Below, piece after piece: positions 18,406 to 27,952 of a stretch of 64,000 bases of DNA. A program made the position numbers and the translations under genes. The first letter of the stretch is position 1; each line of letters opens with the position of its first letter. This DNA comes from Limnohabitans sp. WS1 (GTDB lineage: Bacteria; Pseudomonadota; Gammaproteobacteria; Burkholderiales; Burkholderiaceae_C), in assembly GCF_003063265.1 (NCBI RefSeq), contig NZ_NERU01000001.1, forward strand, positions 248,001 through 312,000, written 5' to 3'. A model generated the notes under the pieces. That model had not been told where the DNA came from and ran no database searches. It saw only the letters and a list, made by a program, of their open reading frames with translations.

Positions 18406-18828
18406 ATGGCAGCACTCAAAGGCTCGCGCACGGAACAATGCCTGAAGGACGCCTTTGCTGGCGAATCCCAGGCCAACCGTCGCTATTTGTACTTCGCGAA
18501 CAAAGCTGACGTTGAAGGTCAGAACGATGTGGCAGCCCTGTTCCGTTCCACCGCCGAAGGTGAAACAGGTCACGCCCACGGTCACCTGGAATTCCTGGAG
18601 CAATCCGGCGACCCAGCAACCGGCATGCCCATTGGCTCGACACGTGACAACCTGGCTTCGGCTGTGGCTGGCGAAACCCACGAGTACACCGACATGTACC
18701 CTGGCATGGCCAAGACTGCTCGCGAAGAAGGTTTTGACGAAGTCGCCGACTGGTTCGAGACCCTGGCCAAGGCTGAGCGTTCACACGCCAACCGTTACCA
18801 GAAAGCTTTGAACGAACTGGTGGATTGA
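18406..18828 (+). CDS. Rubrerythrin family diiron protein (no rubredoxin domain)
   Basis: 140-aa ferritin-like diiron protein. Metal-binding Glu/His motifs occur in four helices: [33 protein letters not shown] and [11 protein letters not shown]. The C-terminal rubredoxin domain of classical rubrerythrin is missing, so it would need an external electron donor. Members reduce peroxide or sense oxidative stress. A textbook AAGGAG lies seven bases upstream of the ATG. It is followed by a terminator, then by Fe-S and DUF3501 genes that recur with it in other Proteobacteria. Confidence 0.9.
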   Translation: MAALKGSRTEQCLKDAFAGESQANRRYLYFANKADVEGQNDVAALFRSTAEGETGHAHGHLEFLEQSGDPATGMPIGSTRDNLASAVAGETHEYTDMYPGMAKTAREEGFDEVADWFETLAKAERSHANRYQKALNELVD

Positions 18829-18845
18829 TTCCCCTTGTTCCCTCA

Positions 18846-18877
18846 GCCCGCTGCACCGCAAGGCGCAGCGGGTTTTT
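18846..18877 (+). terminator. Intrinsic terminator after rubrerythrin
   Basis: CCCGCTGC, a ten-base loop, GCAGCGGG, then TTTTT. It lies 18 bases past the rubrerythrin stop. It may be partly read through, because the downstream genes of the trio have no obvious separate promoter. Confidence 0.85.
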
Positions 18878-18938
18878 CTCAGGGCTCTGAACGCAGAACC
18901 TTCAGAAAAACCCCATAAAAATCTCACAGGAGCACAAC

Positions 18939-20288
18939 ATGGCCAAAGAAGGCAACCTCGAAGCCCCCACACGACATGCCCTTGGCTGGGAGGGTCCGGA
19001 TTTTTACAACGAGGAAAAGTGCTTCGACGAGTTGGAGCGCATTTTTGACATCTGCCACGGCTGCCGCCGCTGCGTGAGCTTGTGTGGCTCTTTCCCCACC
19101 TTGTTCGACCTGGTGGACGAGAGCAGCACCATGGAAGTCGATGGTGTGGACAAGAAGGATTACTGGAAAGTGGTCGACCAGTGCTTCATGTGCGACCTGT
19201 GCTACATGACCAAATGCCCCTACACCCCACCTCACGAGTGGAACCTAGACTTCCCGCACACCATGCTGCGTGCCAAGGCCATCAAGTTCAAAAAAGGCGA
19301 AGTGGGCGCGGCTGAAAAGTTTCTGGCCTCCACCGACACACATGGCTCGTTTGCAGGCATCCCGATCGTGGTGCAAGCCATCAATGCCATCAACAAAACC
19401 GAAGCGGCCCGCAGCGTCATGGAAAGTGTGGCAGGTGTCGACAAAAACGCCTGGCTGCCCTCTTTGGCCACGAAAAAATTCCGCTCCAGCGCCCCGGATG
19501 CCAAGGCGTCCAAAGTGGTGGATGGCGAGAAAACACATGGCAAAGTGGCGATCTACTCCACCTGCTACATCAACTACAACGAGCCTGGCATCGGCCATGA
19601 CCTGCTGAAGATCCTGGACCACAACGCCATTCCCTATGTGCTGGTCGAGAAAGAAAAGTGCTGCGGCATGCCCAAGCTCGAATTGGGTGATCTTGAATCG
19701 GTCCAGCAGTCCAAAGAAGCCAACATTCCGGTGCTGGCCAAATACGCCAAAGATGGTTACGCCATCATGGCGGCCGTGCCCAGCTGCGCCTTGATGTTCA
19801 AGCAGGAAATCCCGCTGATGTTCCCCGATTGCGCCGACACCCAGTTGGTCAAAGACGCGATGTGGGACCCGTTTGAATACTTCATGGCCCGCAAGCGCGA
19901 CGGCTTGCTCAAGACCGAATTCCCGCAAAAATTGGGCAATGTGAGCTACCAGATCCCATGCCACGGCCGGGTGCAAAACATTGGCAAAAAGACCGAAGAA
20001 ATGCTCAAGATGATCCCGGACACCGAGATCAACACCATCGAGCGCTGCTCGGGCCACGCCGGAACCTATGGCGTGAAAAAAGGCTCACACGACATGGCCA
20101 TGAAAATCGGCAAACCCGTGTTCAAGGCCATGGCCACCATGAAAGACGGCTCCAAGCCCGACTTCATCAGCTCTGACTGCCCGCTGGGCGGCCACCACAT
20201 TGCCCAAGGCTTTGAGGTCAACGGCTTGGGCGCCCCCGAACTGAACCACCCCTTGACCCTGGTGCGCAAAGCCTACGGTCTCAAATAA
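18939..20288 (+). CDS. HdrD/GlpC-like Fe-S oxidoreductase with CCG domains
   Basis: 449-aa iron-sulfur protein. Two Cys clusters for 4Fe-4S centres are near the N-terminus (CHGCRRCVSLC and CFMCDLCYMTKCPYTPP). Two cysteine-rich CCG domains follow (KEKCCGMP, then RCSGHAGTYG and SSDCPLGGH). This layout is that of heterodisulfide-reductase subunit D and GlpC/GlcF proteins, which pass electrons to a partner flavoprotein or thiol substrate. No flavoprotein gene adjoins. AGGAG precedes the ATG. The downstream DUF3501 gene starts 12 bases later, so the pair is one operon. Confidence 0.85.
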   Translation: MAKEGNLEAPTRHALGWEGPDFYNEEKCFDELERIFDICHGCRRCVSLCGSFPTLFDLVDESSTMEVDGVDKKDYWKVVDQCFMCDLCYMTKCPYTPPHEWNLDFPHTMLRAKAIKFKKGEVGAAEKFLASTDTHGSFAGIPIVVQAINAINKTEAARSVMESVAGVDKNAWLPSLATKKFRSSAPDAKASKVVDGEKTHGKVAIYSTCYINYNEPGIGHDLLKILDHNAIPYVLVEKEKCCGMPKLELGDLESVQQSKEANIPVLAKYAKDGYAIMAAVPSCALMFKQEIPLMFPDCADTQLVKDAMWDPFEYFMARKRDGLLKTEFPQKLGNVSYQIPCHGRVQNIGKKTEEMLKMIPDTEINTIERCSGHAGTYGVKKGSHDMAMKIGKPVFKAMATMKDGSKPDFISSDCPLGGHHIAQGFEVNGLGAPELNHPLTLVRKAYGLK

Positions 20289-20299
20289 GGAACACTGCC

Positions 20300-20890
20300 A
20301 TGCAACTGACTGGAAAAATCACACCCGAGACCTTGATGTCTTTGGAGGCTTACACCAAGTGGCGCAAGGTCCACAAACCCGATGTCATCGCCCACCGCAA
20401 GCTGCGCAGCGTGCAGTTGGGCGAGCACATCAACATGCAGTTTGAGAGCGAAACCACCATCCGCTATCAGATCCAGGAGATGCTGCGCATCGAAAAAGTC
20501 TTCGAAGAAGAGGGCATCTTGCAAGAGATCGAGGCTTATGCCCCGCTGGTGCCCGACGGCAGCAACTGGAAAGCCACCATGATGATCGAGTACACCGACA
20601 TCAACGAGCGCAAGCGCGAACTGGCCAAGCTGATCGGCGTGGAAGACAGGATGTTTGTCGAGGTCGAAGGCCATGGCCGTGTGTATGCGATTGCCGACGA
20701 AGACCTGGACCGTGAGACCGAAGAAAAAACCTCAGCGGTGCACTTTGTGCGTTTTGAACTCAAGCCCGACATGTGCGCGGCCGTGAAGGCTGGCGCTGGC
20801 GTCAAGATGGGCTGCGACCACACGCATTACCCGTCACACATTGAAATCGCTGCAGATACCTTGGCCAGCCTGGCGGGCGATCTGAAGTAA
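20300..20890 (+). CDS. DUF3501 family protein
   Basis: 196-aa protein of unknown function. It is hydrophilic and rich in charged residues (RYQIQEMLRIEKVFEEEG, DINERKRELAKLIGVED), with no export signal. A conserved-looking region surrounds GAGVKMGCDHTHYP, where Cys and His residues might bind metal. It is known mainly as a neighbour of rubrerythrin and HdrD-like genes, as here. AAGGA precedes the ATG. Confidence 0.85.
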   Translation: MQLTGKITPETLMSLEAYTKWRKVHKPDVIAHRKLRSVQLGEHINMQFESETTIRYQIQEMLRIEKVFEEEGILQEIEAYAPLVPDGSNWKATMMIEYTDINERKRELAKLIGVEDRMFVEVEGHGRVYAIADEDLDRETEEKTSAVHFVRFELKPDMCAAVKAGAGVKMGCDHTHYPSHIEIAADTLASLAGDLK

Positions 20891-20913
20891 GCCGTTTGCG
20901 TTTTTCCTGCCTG

Positions 20914-20951
20914 ACCCCTGCTGCGGCCCTTGGTGCTGTTGCAGGGGTTTT
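20914..20951 (+). terminator. Probable terminator after DUF3501 gene
   Basis: ACCCCTGC and GCAGGGGT pair across a 19-base loop and are followed by TTTT. The loop is longer than ideal, so confidence is moderate. It lies 24 bases after the DUF3501 stop, between two convergent genes. Confidence 0.6.
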
Positions 20952-21021
20952 CTATTGGGGCAGCTGGTGGTCGTTTTTGACCGGGCAGAGCGCCAGGCCA
21001 TGGTCTACACCGTGTTGTGTT

Positions 21022-21645
21022 TTAAAGGCCCAGCAGCGCAGGATCACCTTGACCGTGGCGCACCAGGGTGGGTTCATCGCCGCTCATGTCGATCACCGTG
21101 GTGGGCTCGAGCGAGCAGGCGCCTGCATCAATGACCGCGCCCACTTGGTGCTCCAGTCGCTCGCGAATGTCTTGCGGGTCATTCAGGGGGGCATCTTCTC
21201 CCGGCATGATCAAGGTGGCGGCCAACAGCGGTGCGCCATGCAGGGCCAGCAGTTCTTGCAGCACTTTGTGCTCGGGCACGCGCAGGCCAATGGTTTTGCG
21301 CTGGGGATGGCTCAAGCGGCGCGGCACTTCCTTGGTGGCTTCCAGAATGAAGGTGAAGGGCCCGGGCGTGGCCTGCTTGATGGCGCGAAACTGCCGGTTG
21401 TCCACCCGGGCGTAGTTGGCCAGCTCGCTCAAGTCGCGGCACAGCAGCGTCAGGTGGTGCTTGTCGTCCACAGCGCGGATGCGGCGCAACTGGTCGGCGG
21501 CGTTCTTGTCGTCCAGGTGGCAGACCAGGGCGTAGCTGGAATCGGTGGGCACCGCCAGCACATTGCCTTGCTTGAGCAGTTGCACGGCTTGTTTGAGCAA
21601 GCGTGCTTGCGGGTTCTCGGGGTGAACAGTGAAAAACTGGGCCAT
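21022..21645 (-). CDS. YrdC/Sua5/YciO-family protein
   Basis: 207 aa with the YrdC dsRNA-binding/threonylcarbamoyl-AMP synthase fold. Visible are VLAVPTDSSYALVCHL, the ATP/carbonate-site Lys region DDKHHLTLLCRDLSE, PGPFTFILEATKEVPRRL and GLRVPEH. The sequence resembles YciO more than the essential TsaC, and the KRxxxKPL-type motif of TsaC is altered to DDKHHLTLL. A threonylcarbamoyladenylate synthase activity is therefore not certain. Confidence 0.82.
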   Translation of the reverse strand: MAQFFTVHPENPQARLLKQAVQLLKQGNVLAVPTDSSYALVCHLDDKNAADQLRRIRAVDDKHHLTLLCRDLSELANYARVDNRQFRAIKQATPGPFTFILEATKEVPRRLSHPQRKTIGLRVPEHKVLQELLALHGAPLLAATLIMPGEDAPLNDPQDIRERLEHQVGAVIDAGACSLEPTTVIDMSGDEPTLVRHGQGDPALLGL

Positions 21646-21722
21646 GGCTGTGGGCAGTAGATTGCCGGTGATGATGGTGGACTTTACTTGAGGGCGCCGT
21701 CAGCTTTGAAAAGAGGGCAGAC

Positions 21723-22622
21723 TCAAGTTTGCGCAGCTTGAACGGCGATGCGGCTTTCCCGCACAGTGAGCCAGGCGCCTAATGCGCCGCACAGGGCGAC
21801 CAAACCCATGCCAGCAAAGGTCCATGGGTCGGGCAAATGGTTGAACACCACCCAGCCGCCCAGCACGGCAAAGCCGATCTGGGTGTATAAATAGGGCGTC
21901 AAGGTGGCAGCTGGAGTGCGGCCGTAGGCCAGGATCAGCAAAAAATGTCCAATCGAGGCCAACACCCCCATCAGCAGTAATTGCAACCAGACTGTCCAGT
22001 CTGCAGGCATTTCCCAGACAAAAGGCAGCAGCAGTGAGGCCATGGCGGTGCCGATCCAGCCGGTGTAGAAATGGGTGGTGATCGGGTCTTCGGTCTTGGC
22101 CATCTTGCTGGTCAGAAGTTGAAAGCCGGAGTTGGTTCCCACCAGCATCAGCAGCAAGAGCACGGTCCAATCAAGGTGTTGGCTGCCGGGACGGATGATG
22201 ATCAGGGTGCCGACAAATCCCCCCAGCACCAGCAGCCAGCGCAGAGGTCGGATTTTTTCTTTCAGTAGCCAGGCTGCCAGCAAGGTGATGACCAGGGGTG
22301 CCAGCAGTGAGATGGCCGTGAACTCTCCCACGGGCATGTATTTGAGGCTTAAAAAAGCCAGGATGCTGCAAGCAAACAAGAGCATGCCGCGAGCAAGCTG
22401 AAAACGCGGGTGCTGTGTCTGCAAAATGCGACGGCCGCGGCCTGGCCAGACTGCGACCGTGGTGATGACGGCCTGGATGGCGTAACGGAACCACAGTGCC
22501 ACCAGGACCGACAGGCCCGCGCTGACGTGACGGGTGGTGGTGTCCAGAGTGGCAAAGCAGGCCGTCGCCAAAACGGCAAATCCGATGCCCTGAAGGCTGG
22601 CGAGTCTGAGCGTGGGGGTCAC
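21723..22622 (-). CDS. EamA/DMT-family membrane transporter
   Basis: About 299 aa with ten predicted hydrophobic helices in two EamA repeats (for example LLAPLVITLLAAWLLKEKIR in the first). Such permeases export metabolites or amino acids; the substrate is unknown. A GTG at 22622 that overlaps the upstream PHP gene stop (GTGA) is taken as start. An ATG at 22649 would give nine more residues and a longer overlap. The overlap suggests co-translation with the PHP phosphatase. Confidence 0.8.
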   Translation of the reverse strand: MTPTLRLASLQGIGFAVLATACFATLDTTTRHVSAGLSVLVALWFRYAIQAVITTVAVWPGRGRRILQTQHPRFQLARGMLLFACSILAFLSLKYMPVGEFTAISLLAPLVITLLAAWLLKEKIRPLRWLLVLGGFVGTLIIIRPGSQHLDWTVLLLLMLVGTNSGFQLLTSKMAKTEDPITTHFYTGWIGTAMASLLLPFVWEMPADWTVWLQLLLMGVLASIGHFLLILAYGRTPAATLTPYLYTQIGFAVLGGWVVFNHLPDPWTFAGMGLVALCGALGAWLTVRESRIAVQAAQT

Positions 22623-23464
22623 TGAATGCGGTTGGCCAGCAGGTCCCAAACCGGGGTCAGTTGACCAGGCAGCAAAGGCAGGGTGCCCAGGTCGATGCGG
22701 CTTTCTTCAGGGCTGTGAAAGTCACTGCCACGCGAGGCGGCCAGATCGAACTCCAGCGCAGTTTCGGCGTAGCGCACCGCTTCGGGTGAAGAATGGCTGC
22801 CAGTGATGACCTCCACACCGCGCCCGCCGTGGGCCTTGAATTCACTGAACAGCGCGTACTCTTCGTTGGGCGTGAAGCCATAACGGGCCGGATGGGCAAT
22901 GACGGCGATACCACCCGCTTCGGTGATCCATTGAACCGCTTCTTGCAAGCGTGCCCAGCGGTGGGGCACGTAGCCGGGTTTGCCTTCGGTCAGGTATTTG
23001 CGAAACACCTCCGAGGTGTCGCTGCACACGCCCGTTTCGACCAGGTGGCGGGCAAAGTGGGTGCGCGAAATCAGCTCGGGATTACCGACGTAGTGCAGGG
23101 CACCTTCGTAGGCGTTTTTGATGCCCACTTTGGCAAGGCCGTCTGACATTTCCTGGGCGCGTTCACTGCGCCCGCCCCGGGTGCGGCGCAAGCCAGCCAC
23201 CAAGGCGCTGTCATGCGGGTCAAAGCCCAGGCCCACGATGTGCACCGTCTGGTGGGCAAAGGTGACCGAAATCTCGGTGCCGGTCAGGTAGGGCAGTCCC
23301 TGCGCACGGGCTGCGGCCAAGGCGCGGTCTTGCCCACCCACTTCGTCATGGTCGGTCAGCGCCCACAGTTCCACGCCGTTGGCTTTGGCACGTTCGGCCA
23401 GGGCTTCGGGGGTGAGGGTGCCGTCAGAAATGACGGAGTGGCAGTGCAAGTCGGCGTTCATCAT
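22619..23464 (-). CDS. PHP-domain phosphatase (nucleoside bisphosphate/RNase AM type)
   Basis: 281 aa. The metal ligands of the PHP domain are visible: DLHCHSVISDG at the N-terminus, TDHDEVGG near residue 40, IAVIAHPARYG in the middle and ASRGSDFHSPEE near the end. The family includes 3',5'-nucleoside bisphosphate phosphatase/5'-3' oligoribonuclease (TrpH/YciV). The start is placed at ATG 23464 (MMNADLH); ATG 23473 is also possible and the long upstream frame is unlikely to be coding. Confidence 0.87.
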   Translation of the reverse strand: MMNADLHCHSVISDGTLTPEALAERAKANGVELWALTDHDEVGGQDRALAAARAQGLPYLTGTEISVTFAHQTVHIVGLGFDPHDSALVAGLRRTRGGRSERAQEMSDGLAKVGIKNAYEGALHYVGNPELISRTHFARHLVETGVCSDTSEVFRKYLTEGKPGYVPHRWARLQEAVQWITEAGGIAVIAHPARYGFTPNEEYALFSEFKAHGGRGVEVITGSHSSPEAVRYAETALEFDLAASRGSDFHSPEESRIDLGTLPLLPGQLTPVWDLLANRIQ

Positions 23465-23582
23465 GCGGTCCATTTTAGGCGCATGTCGCCGGGCCAGGGC
23501 GTGTTGTGGGGTCTTGTAGTGCCCAAGTTGAGGAGCAGACAACAGCCCTGCAGTCCTTCGGGCTGATGCCTGTGGCCGATAA

Positions 23583-23870
<288 letters not shown>

Positions 23871-23888
23871 TGAGCCGGGTAGCCCGCC

Positions 23889-24524
23889 TCATTCTGCGGT
23901 GGGTACGTCTGGCGCAGGCGCTTTGACCGGCCGGGGCGGTTTGGGGCGTGGTGGCTTGCTGGTGTGGATGCGCACCATGGCCTTTTCCATGTCGCCCGAC
24001 AAGAGCAGCGGCAAAGCTGCTACAGAGCGGTGGATGCTGTCGTCGATGGCTTTGCGGTGTTCGAGCATGGGCTTCTTTAAAACCCAGCTGACCACTTCGG
24101 CCTTGTCGCCCGGGTGGCCCACGCCAATGCGCAGGCGCCAATAATCGGCCGTGCCCAGTTGGGCATGGATGTCTCGCAGACCATTGTGCCCCGCATGGCT
24201 GCCGCCCAGCTTGAGCTTGGCCTCGCCCGGTACGATGTCGAGTTCGTCGTGCGCGACCAAAATTTCTTGCGGCTGAATTTTGAAGAACCGGGCCAGTGCG
24301 CTGACCGACTTGCCTGACAGGTTCATGAAGGTCTGGGGTTCGAGCAGCCACACGTTTTGACCGTTGACGGTGGTGCGAGCCACCAGACCGTGGTAGCTGC
24401 GCTCAGGCACCAGTGAGACCTTGAGCTCTCGGGCCACGGCGTCAATCCACCAAAAGCCGGCGTTGTGTCGGGTGTCGTCGTATTCACTACCCGGGTTGCC
24501 CAGGCCAACGAAGAGTTTGATCAT
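23889..24524 (-). CDS. pth: Peptidyl-tRNA hydrolase
   Basis: 211 aa. It cleaves peptidyl-tRNA released from stalled ribosomes. Diagnostic motifs: [23 protein letters not shown] (catalytic His and Asn), [12 protein letters not shown], and [28 protein letters not shown] Pro/Lys-rich C-terminal tail ([18 protein letters not shown]) extends beyond the enzyme core. It is the last gene of the prs - rplY - pth group on this strand. Confidence 0.94.
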   Translation of the reverse strand: MIKLFVGLGNPGSEYDDTRHNAGFWWIDAVARELKVSLVPERSYHGLVARTTVNGQNVWLLEPQTFMNLSGKSVSALARFFKIQPQEILVAHDELDIVPGEAKLKLGGSHAGHNGLRDIHAQLGTADYWRLRIGVGHPGDKAEVVSWVLKKPMLEHRKAIDDSIHRSVAALPLLLSGDMEKAMVRIHTSKPPRPKPPRPVKAPAPDVPTAE

Positions 24525-24586
24525 GGGGGTTCATTGTCCTTGGTGAAGCATTCATGGGGTCGGATCAACAGCACCGGTGCCAAGCA

Positions 24587-24610
24587 AAAGGCCCGCTTGC
24601 GCGGGCCTTT
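24587..24610 (-). terminator. Intrinsic terminator after rplY
   Basis: A ten-base-pair stem AAAGGCCCGC/GCGGGCCTTT with a four-base loop lies between rplY and pth. On the minus strand it is followed by a short T-rich run. It would end most rplY transcripts before pth. Confidence 0.75.
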
Positions 24611-24643
24611 CAAAGCAGGCTGGAGAGCCCTTAGACACGAAGA

Positions 24644-25273
24644 TTACTTCTTGCCTTTGCCTTTGCCCTTGGCAGCTGCAGGAGCAGCGGCCACAGGTGC
24701 GACCACAATTTCTTCAACAGGTGCGACGGCCGTCACAATGACGGGGTTCTTTTTGCCATGGGTCACAGGCTTGCAACCTGTTGGCAAAGTGATGTCGTTC
24801 AAATGCAGTGACACGCCTTTGGTCAGACCTTTGAGGTCCACGGCGATGAATTCAGGCAAGTTGGCAGGCAAGCAAGCCACTTCGATTTCGGTCACCACGT
24901 GGTTGATCGTGCACTTGTCAGTCTTGACGGCTTCCGACTCTTCTTCACCGTTGTAGTGCAATGGCACTTTCATGTGCAAAGTGGTGTTGGCATCGACGCG
25001 TTGGAAGTCGATGTGTTGAACCAATTGCTTGTAGGGGTGCATTTGGTAGTCACGCAGCAAGACTTTGCTGGACTCACCATTGAACTCCATGTCCAAGATG
25101 GAGGCGTGAAACGCTTCTTTTTTCAAGGCGTGCCACAAAGCATTGTGGTCCAGTTCAATCAGCTGAGGAGCCGTTGTGGAACCATAAACGATGCCCGGTG
25201 TGCGACCGGCGTTGCGGAGACGGCGGCTCGCACCCGTGCCCTGCTTGGAGCGCTCAAAAGCGACAAATTTCAT
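24644..25273 (-). CDS. rplY: Ribosomal protein bL25, Ctc-type long form
   Basis: 209 aa, with an N-terminal L25 domain that binds 5S rRNA ([31 protein letters not shown]) and a C-terminal CTC/TL5 beta domain. The tail is Ala/Lys-rich ([13 protein letters not shown]). The start is preceded by AGAAGGAGA. The position between prs and pth is conserved in Proteobacteria. Confidence 0.94.
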   Translation of the reverse strand: MKFVAFERSKQGTGASRRLRNAGRTPGIVYGSTTAPQLIELDHNALWHALKKEAFHASILDMEFNGESSKVLLRDYQMHPYKQLVQHIDFQRVDANTTLHMKVPLHYNGEEESEAVKTDKCTINHVVTEIEVACLPANLPEFIAVDLKGLTKGVSLHLNDITLPTGCKPVTHGKKNPVIVTAVAPVEEIVVAPVAAAPAAAKGKGKGKK

Positions 25274-25319
25274 ACATTTCTCCTTCTAGGGCCCACCGCG
25301 ACCAGTGCGACCCTGACTC

Positions 25320-25352
25320 AAAAAAGCCAGCCAGTCTTGGAAGACGGCTGGC
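25320..25352 (-). terminator. Intrinsic terminator after prs
   Basis: On the minus strand GCCAGCC ... GGCTGGC, with additional pairing inside (GTCTT/AAGAC), is followed by TTTTTT. It lies 20 bases past the prs stop. Confidence 0.87.
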
Positions 25353-25372
25353 GACTGTGGGCCTGTGACCGA

Positions 25373-26344
25373 TCAGGCGTGATCAGAAAACAGGCTCATC
25401 ACCGATTCACCGTGGGCAATGCGGTTGATCGTTTCAGCGATCAATGGTGCCACGGAGAGTTGGCGAATCTTGGAACACGCAGCCGCTTGTGCCGACAAGG
25501 GGATGGTGTTGGTGACCACAACCTCGTCGAGGGCTTCGCCTTTGGCGATGCGGTCGATGGCTGGGCCCGAAAAGATGGGGTGAGTGCAGTAAGCGTAGAC
25601 TTTTTTTGCGCCACGCTCTTTGAGCACTTCTGCGGCTTTGACCAAAGTGCCCGCCGTGTCAATCATGTCGTCCATGATCACACAGTTGCGTCCATCGATC
25701 TCGCCAATGACGTGCATCACTTCGCTGACATTGGCTTTGGGGCGGCGCTTGTCGATGATGGCCAGATCACAACCGAGTTGTTTGGCCAAAGCGCGGGCAC
25801 GGACCACGCCACCGACGTCGGGTGACACAACAATCAGATCGTCGTAGTTTTGCTGACGCAAATCGCCCAGCAAAACTGGGGACGCGTAAATGTTGTCAAC
25901 CGGGATGTCAAAGAAGCCTTGGATTTGGTCGGCGTGCAAGTCCATGGTCAAAACGCTGTCAACACCAACGGCTTGCAGCATGTTCGCCACCACTTTGGCC
26001 GAAATCGGCACGCGCGTCGAGCGTGGACGACGGTCTTGCCGGGCGTAACCAAAGTAAGGAATGACAGCGCTGATGCGTCCAGCCGATGCACGTTTGAGCG
26101 CGTCGACCATGATCAGCAATTCCATCAGGTTTTCATTGGTGGGTGCACAGGTGGACTGAACCACAAACACTTCGCGTGCCCGAACGTTTTGCTTGAGTTC
26201 GACAGTGACTTCACCATCGGAGAAACGTCCTACATCAACAGCGCCAAGTTGCGTACCCAAGTGCTTGGCGATTTCGGCAGCCAAAACGGGATTGGCATTA
26301 CCGGTGAACAGCATGAATTCAGGGGGGAGCGGGGCAGGCTGCAT
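25373..26344 (-). CDS. prs: Ribose-phosphate pyrophosphokinase
   Basis: 323 aa. It makes PRPP from ribose-5-phosphate and ATP for nucleotide, His and Trp synthesis. Motifs: [18 protein letters not shown] at the start, the ATP loop [13 protein letters not shown], the metal-binding [12 protein letters not shown], and the PRPP loop [20 protein letters not shown] 26344 (MQPAPL) is preferred; ATG 26350 would add two residues. A longer frame runs through the antisense of tRNA-Gln. Confidence 0.95.
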   Translation of the reverse strand: MQPAPLPPEFMLFTGNANPVLAAEIAKHLGTQLGAVDVGRFSDGEVTVELKQNVRAREVFVVQSTCAPTNENLMELLIMVDALKRASAGRISAVIPYFGYARQDRRPRSTRVPISAKVVANMLQAVGVDSVLTMDLHADQIQGFFDIPVDNIYASPVLLGDLRQQNYDDLIVVSPDVGGVVRARALAKQLGCDLAIIDKRRPKANVSEVMHVIGEIDGRNCVIMDDMIDTAGTLVKAAEVLKERGAKKVYAYCTHPIFSGPAIDRIAKGEALDEVVVTNTIPLSAQAAACSKIRQLSVAPLIAETINRIAHGESVMSLFSDHA

Positions 26345-26391
26345 GTGCATTCCAGCGATCAGAAAAAAGGGCCTGTACGAATGAACGTATT

Positions 26392-26468
26392 TGGCAGGGG
26401 AAGAAGGACTCGAACCTTCGAATGCCGGAATCAAAATCCGGTGCCTTAACCAACTTGGCGACTCCCCT
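26392..26468 (-). tRNA. tRNA-Gln (anticodon TTG)
   Basis: 77 nt on the minus strand, starting AGGGGAGTCGCCAAG. The anticodon stem-loop is CCGGA-TTTTGAT-TCCGG (anticodon TTG), the T arm is AGGTTCGAGTCCT, and CCA is encoded. Location between ispE and prs is the usual betaproteobacterial order. Confidence 0.95.
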
Positions 26469-26502
26469 ACACGGGTTAACCGCTGGAACAGCGATCAACC
26501 GA

Positions 26503-27348
26503 TCAACTTTCGCTGGATGCCCAACCTGATAAAGGATGAACTTCCATATTGCTGCAAAACCGGCTGAGAAAATGATCAGGTACTGTCACTTTCTTGGTGT
26601 TGTCCTTGCAAAGGGCAAACACTGCGCTTCCGGAACCCGTCATTCTAGCTTGTAATCCGTGATCGTTGAGCAAGTGAATTGCCTGACCGATACCGGGGCA
26701 CAAGTTTTGTGCAACGGCTTGCAAATCATTGTGACCGAAGTCATATGTCTGTGCAGCGAAGACCGAAATTGTAGCAGTGTTTGTGTCACGTTTAAGATCT
26801 GGATGCGCAAATATTTGAGAAGTTTCAAGACCAGTTGGGGGCTTGATGACCCAAAAGTGGGCTGCAGGCAAATCGATGGGGGTGATTTTTTCTCCAATCC
26901 CCTCGACCCAAGCGTTGCGACCTCGCAAAAAAAATGGCACATCGGCACCCAGTTTCAGGCCCAGTTGCTCAAGTTCGGACAGATTCAGCTTGAGTTTCCA
27001 CAAGCGGTTCAAGGCCAACAGGCAAGAGGCAGCGTCGGAAGATCCACCGCCCATGCCCGCTTGCGCAGGAATTTGTTTTTCAACGGCGATGTGAACCCCA
27101 TCGGTGCATCCGGTGTGGTTTTGCAGCAAATGCGCAGCACGGGTGATCAGGTCATTGTCTGGCAGTGCCATCGTGAGATCCTCGCGACTGATGCCGCCGC
27201 CAGGCCGCTTTTCAAAATGCAAGGTGTCGCACCAGTCGATGAGCATGAAAACCGATTGCAGCAAGTGGTAGCCATCAGGTCGGCGACCTGTGATGTGCAA
27301 AAAAAGGTTCAGTTTGGCCGGGGCGGGCACATCGTAGAGCGATTTCAT
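26503..27348 (-). CDS. ispE: 4-diphosphocytidyl-2-C-methyl-D-erythritol kinase
   Basis: 281-aa GHMP kinase of the MEP isoprenoid pathway. It has PAPAKLNLFLHITGRRPDGYH at the N-terminus, the ATP-binding PAQAGMGGGSSDAA loop and the C-terminal ARMTGSGSAVFAL. The start at 27348 begins at the conserved region (MKSLYDVPAP); the longer frame overlaps lolB. It sits between lolB and tRNA-Gln. Confidence 0.95.
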   Translation of the reverse strand: MKSLYDVPAPAKLNLFLHITGRRPDGYHLLQSVFMLIDWCDTLHFEKRPGGGISREDLTMALPDNDLITRAAHLLQNHTGCTDGVHIAVEKQIPAQAGMGGGSSDAASCLLALNRLWKLKLNLSELEQLGLKLGADVPFFLRGRNAWVEGIGEKITPIDLPAAHFWVIKPPTGLETSQIFAHPDLKRDTNTATISVFAAQTYDFGHNDLQAVAQNLCPGIGQAIHLLNDHGLQARMTGSGSAVFALCKDNTKKVTVPDHFLSRFCSNMEVHPLSGWASSES

Positions 27349-27397
27349 GAATGGATTATCACCATGCTGGGTGTGCTCGGATGATGATGGTTTGTGC

Positions 27398-27952
27398 TCA
27401 GCGGTCCAAGGCGATGCGCAGCAAAGCCCCTGGGACGGGCTGTTGGCGCACAGCCGTGATTTTGCCTTGAGCGTGTCCTGATAAATCCACTTGCCAGCCC
27501 GGTGCCTCAGCCGGACGACCTGCAAGCCATTCAAACAAGGCCGCAATGGGCAACTCGGTCCCTGTTAATCGAGCCCCTAGGCTTTGCAGATTGTTGCTTT
27601 GAGTTTGCTGCTGTCCTTGTGTCAGTTGCGCACCCTGTGCGGACCATTTGAGCAAGGCCAAGGTGGTTCCGATGGGGCTGAGCAAAACCATTTCACCTGT
27701 TTGGGCCGAGCCCTGCAATTCAAAACTGGCGCTCAAGGTTTCGGGGGGCTCTTTGAGAACTTCAATGGCCAAGCGTCCTGACCAGTAAGCGTTGGCGTCT
27801 GGTGCGCTCAAGCGAGGGGTCGAGCAGCCCGTGGCCAACAGGGCCAAGACCAGCGTTGCAGCCCATGTACCTCGCTCCAGCTGCCAGCTTGGCCTGTTTC
27901 GACCAGAAACAAGTTGTGTGCCCACCGCTGGCCAAGTTGCCTTGTTCATCAT
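27398..27952 (-). CDS. lolB: Outer-membrane lipoprotein insertion protein LolB
   Basis: 184 aa. A lipoprotein signal with lipobox LLATGC is near residues 38-43, so the mature protein starts at Cys. The remainder matches LolB in layout: YWSGRLAIEV, ASFELQGSAQTGEMVLLSPIG, and LPIAALFEWLAGRPAEAPGW. LolB receives lipoproteins from LolA at the outer membrane. The start overlaps the stop of the TPR gene by four bases. Confidence 0.88.
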   Translation of the reverse strand: MMNKATWPAVGTQLVSGRNRPSWQLERGTWAATLVLALLATGCSTPRLSAPDANAYWSGRLAIEVLKEPPETLSASFELQGSAQTGEMVLLSPIGTTLALLKWSAQGAQLTQGQQQTQSNNLQSLGARLTGTELPIAALFEWLAGRPAEAPGWQVDLSGHAQGKITAVRQQPVPGALLRIALDR

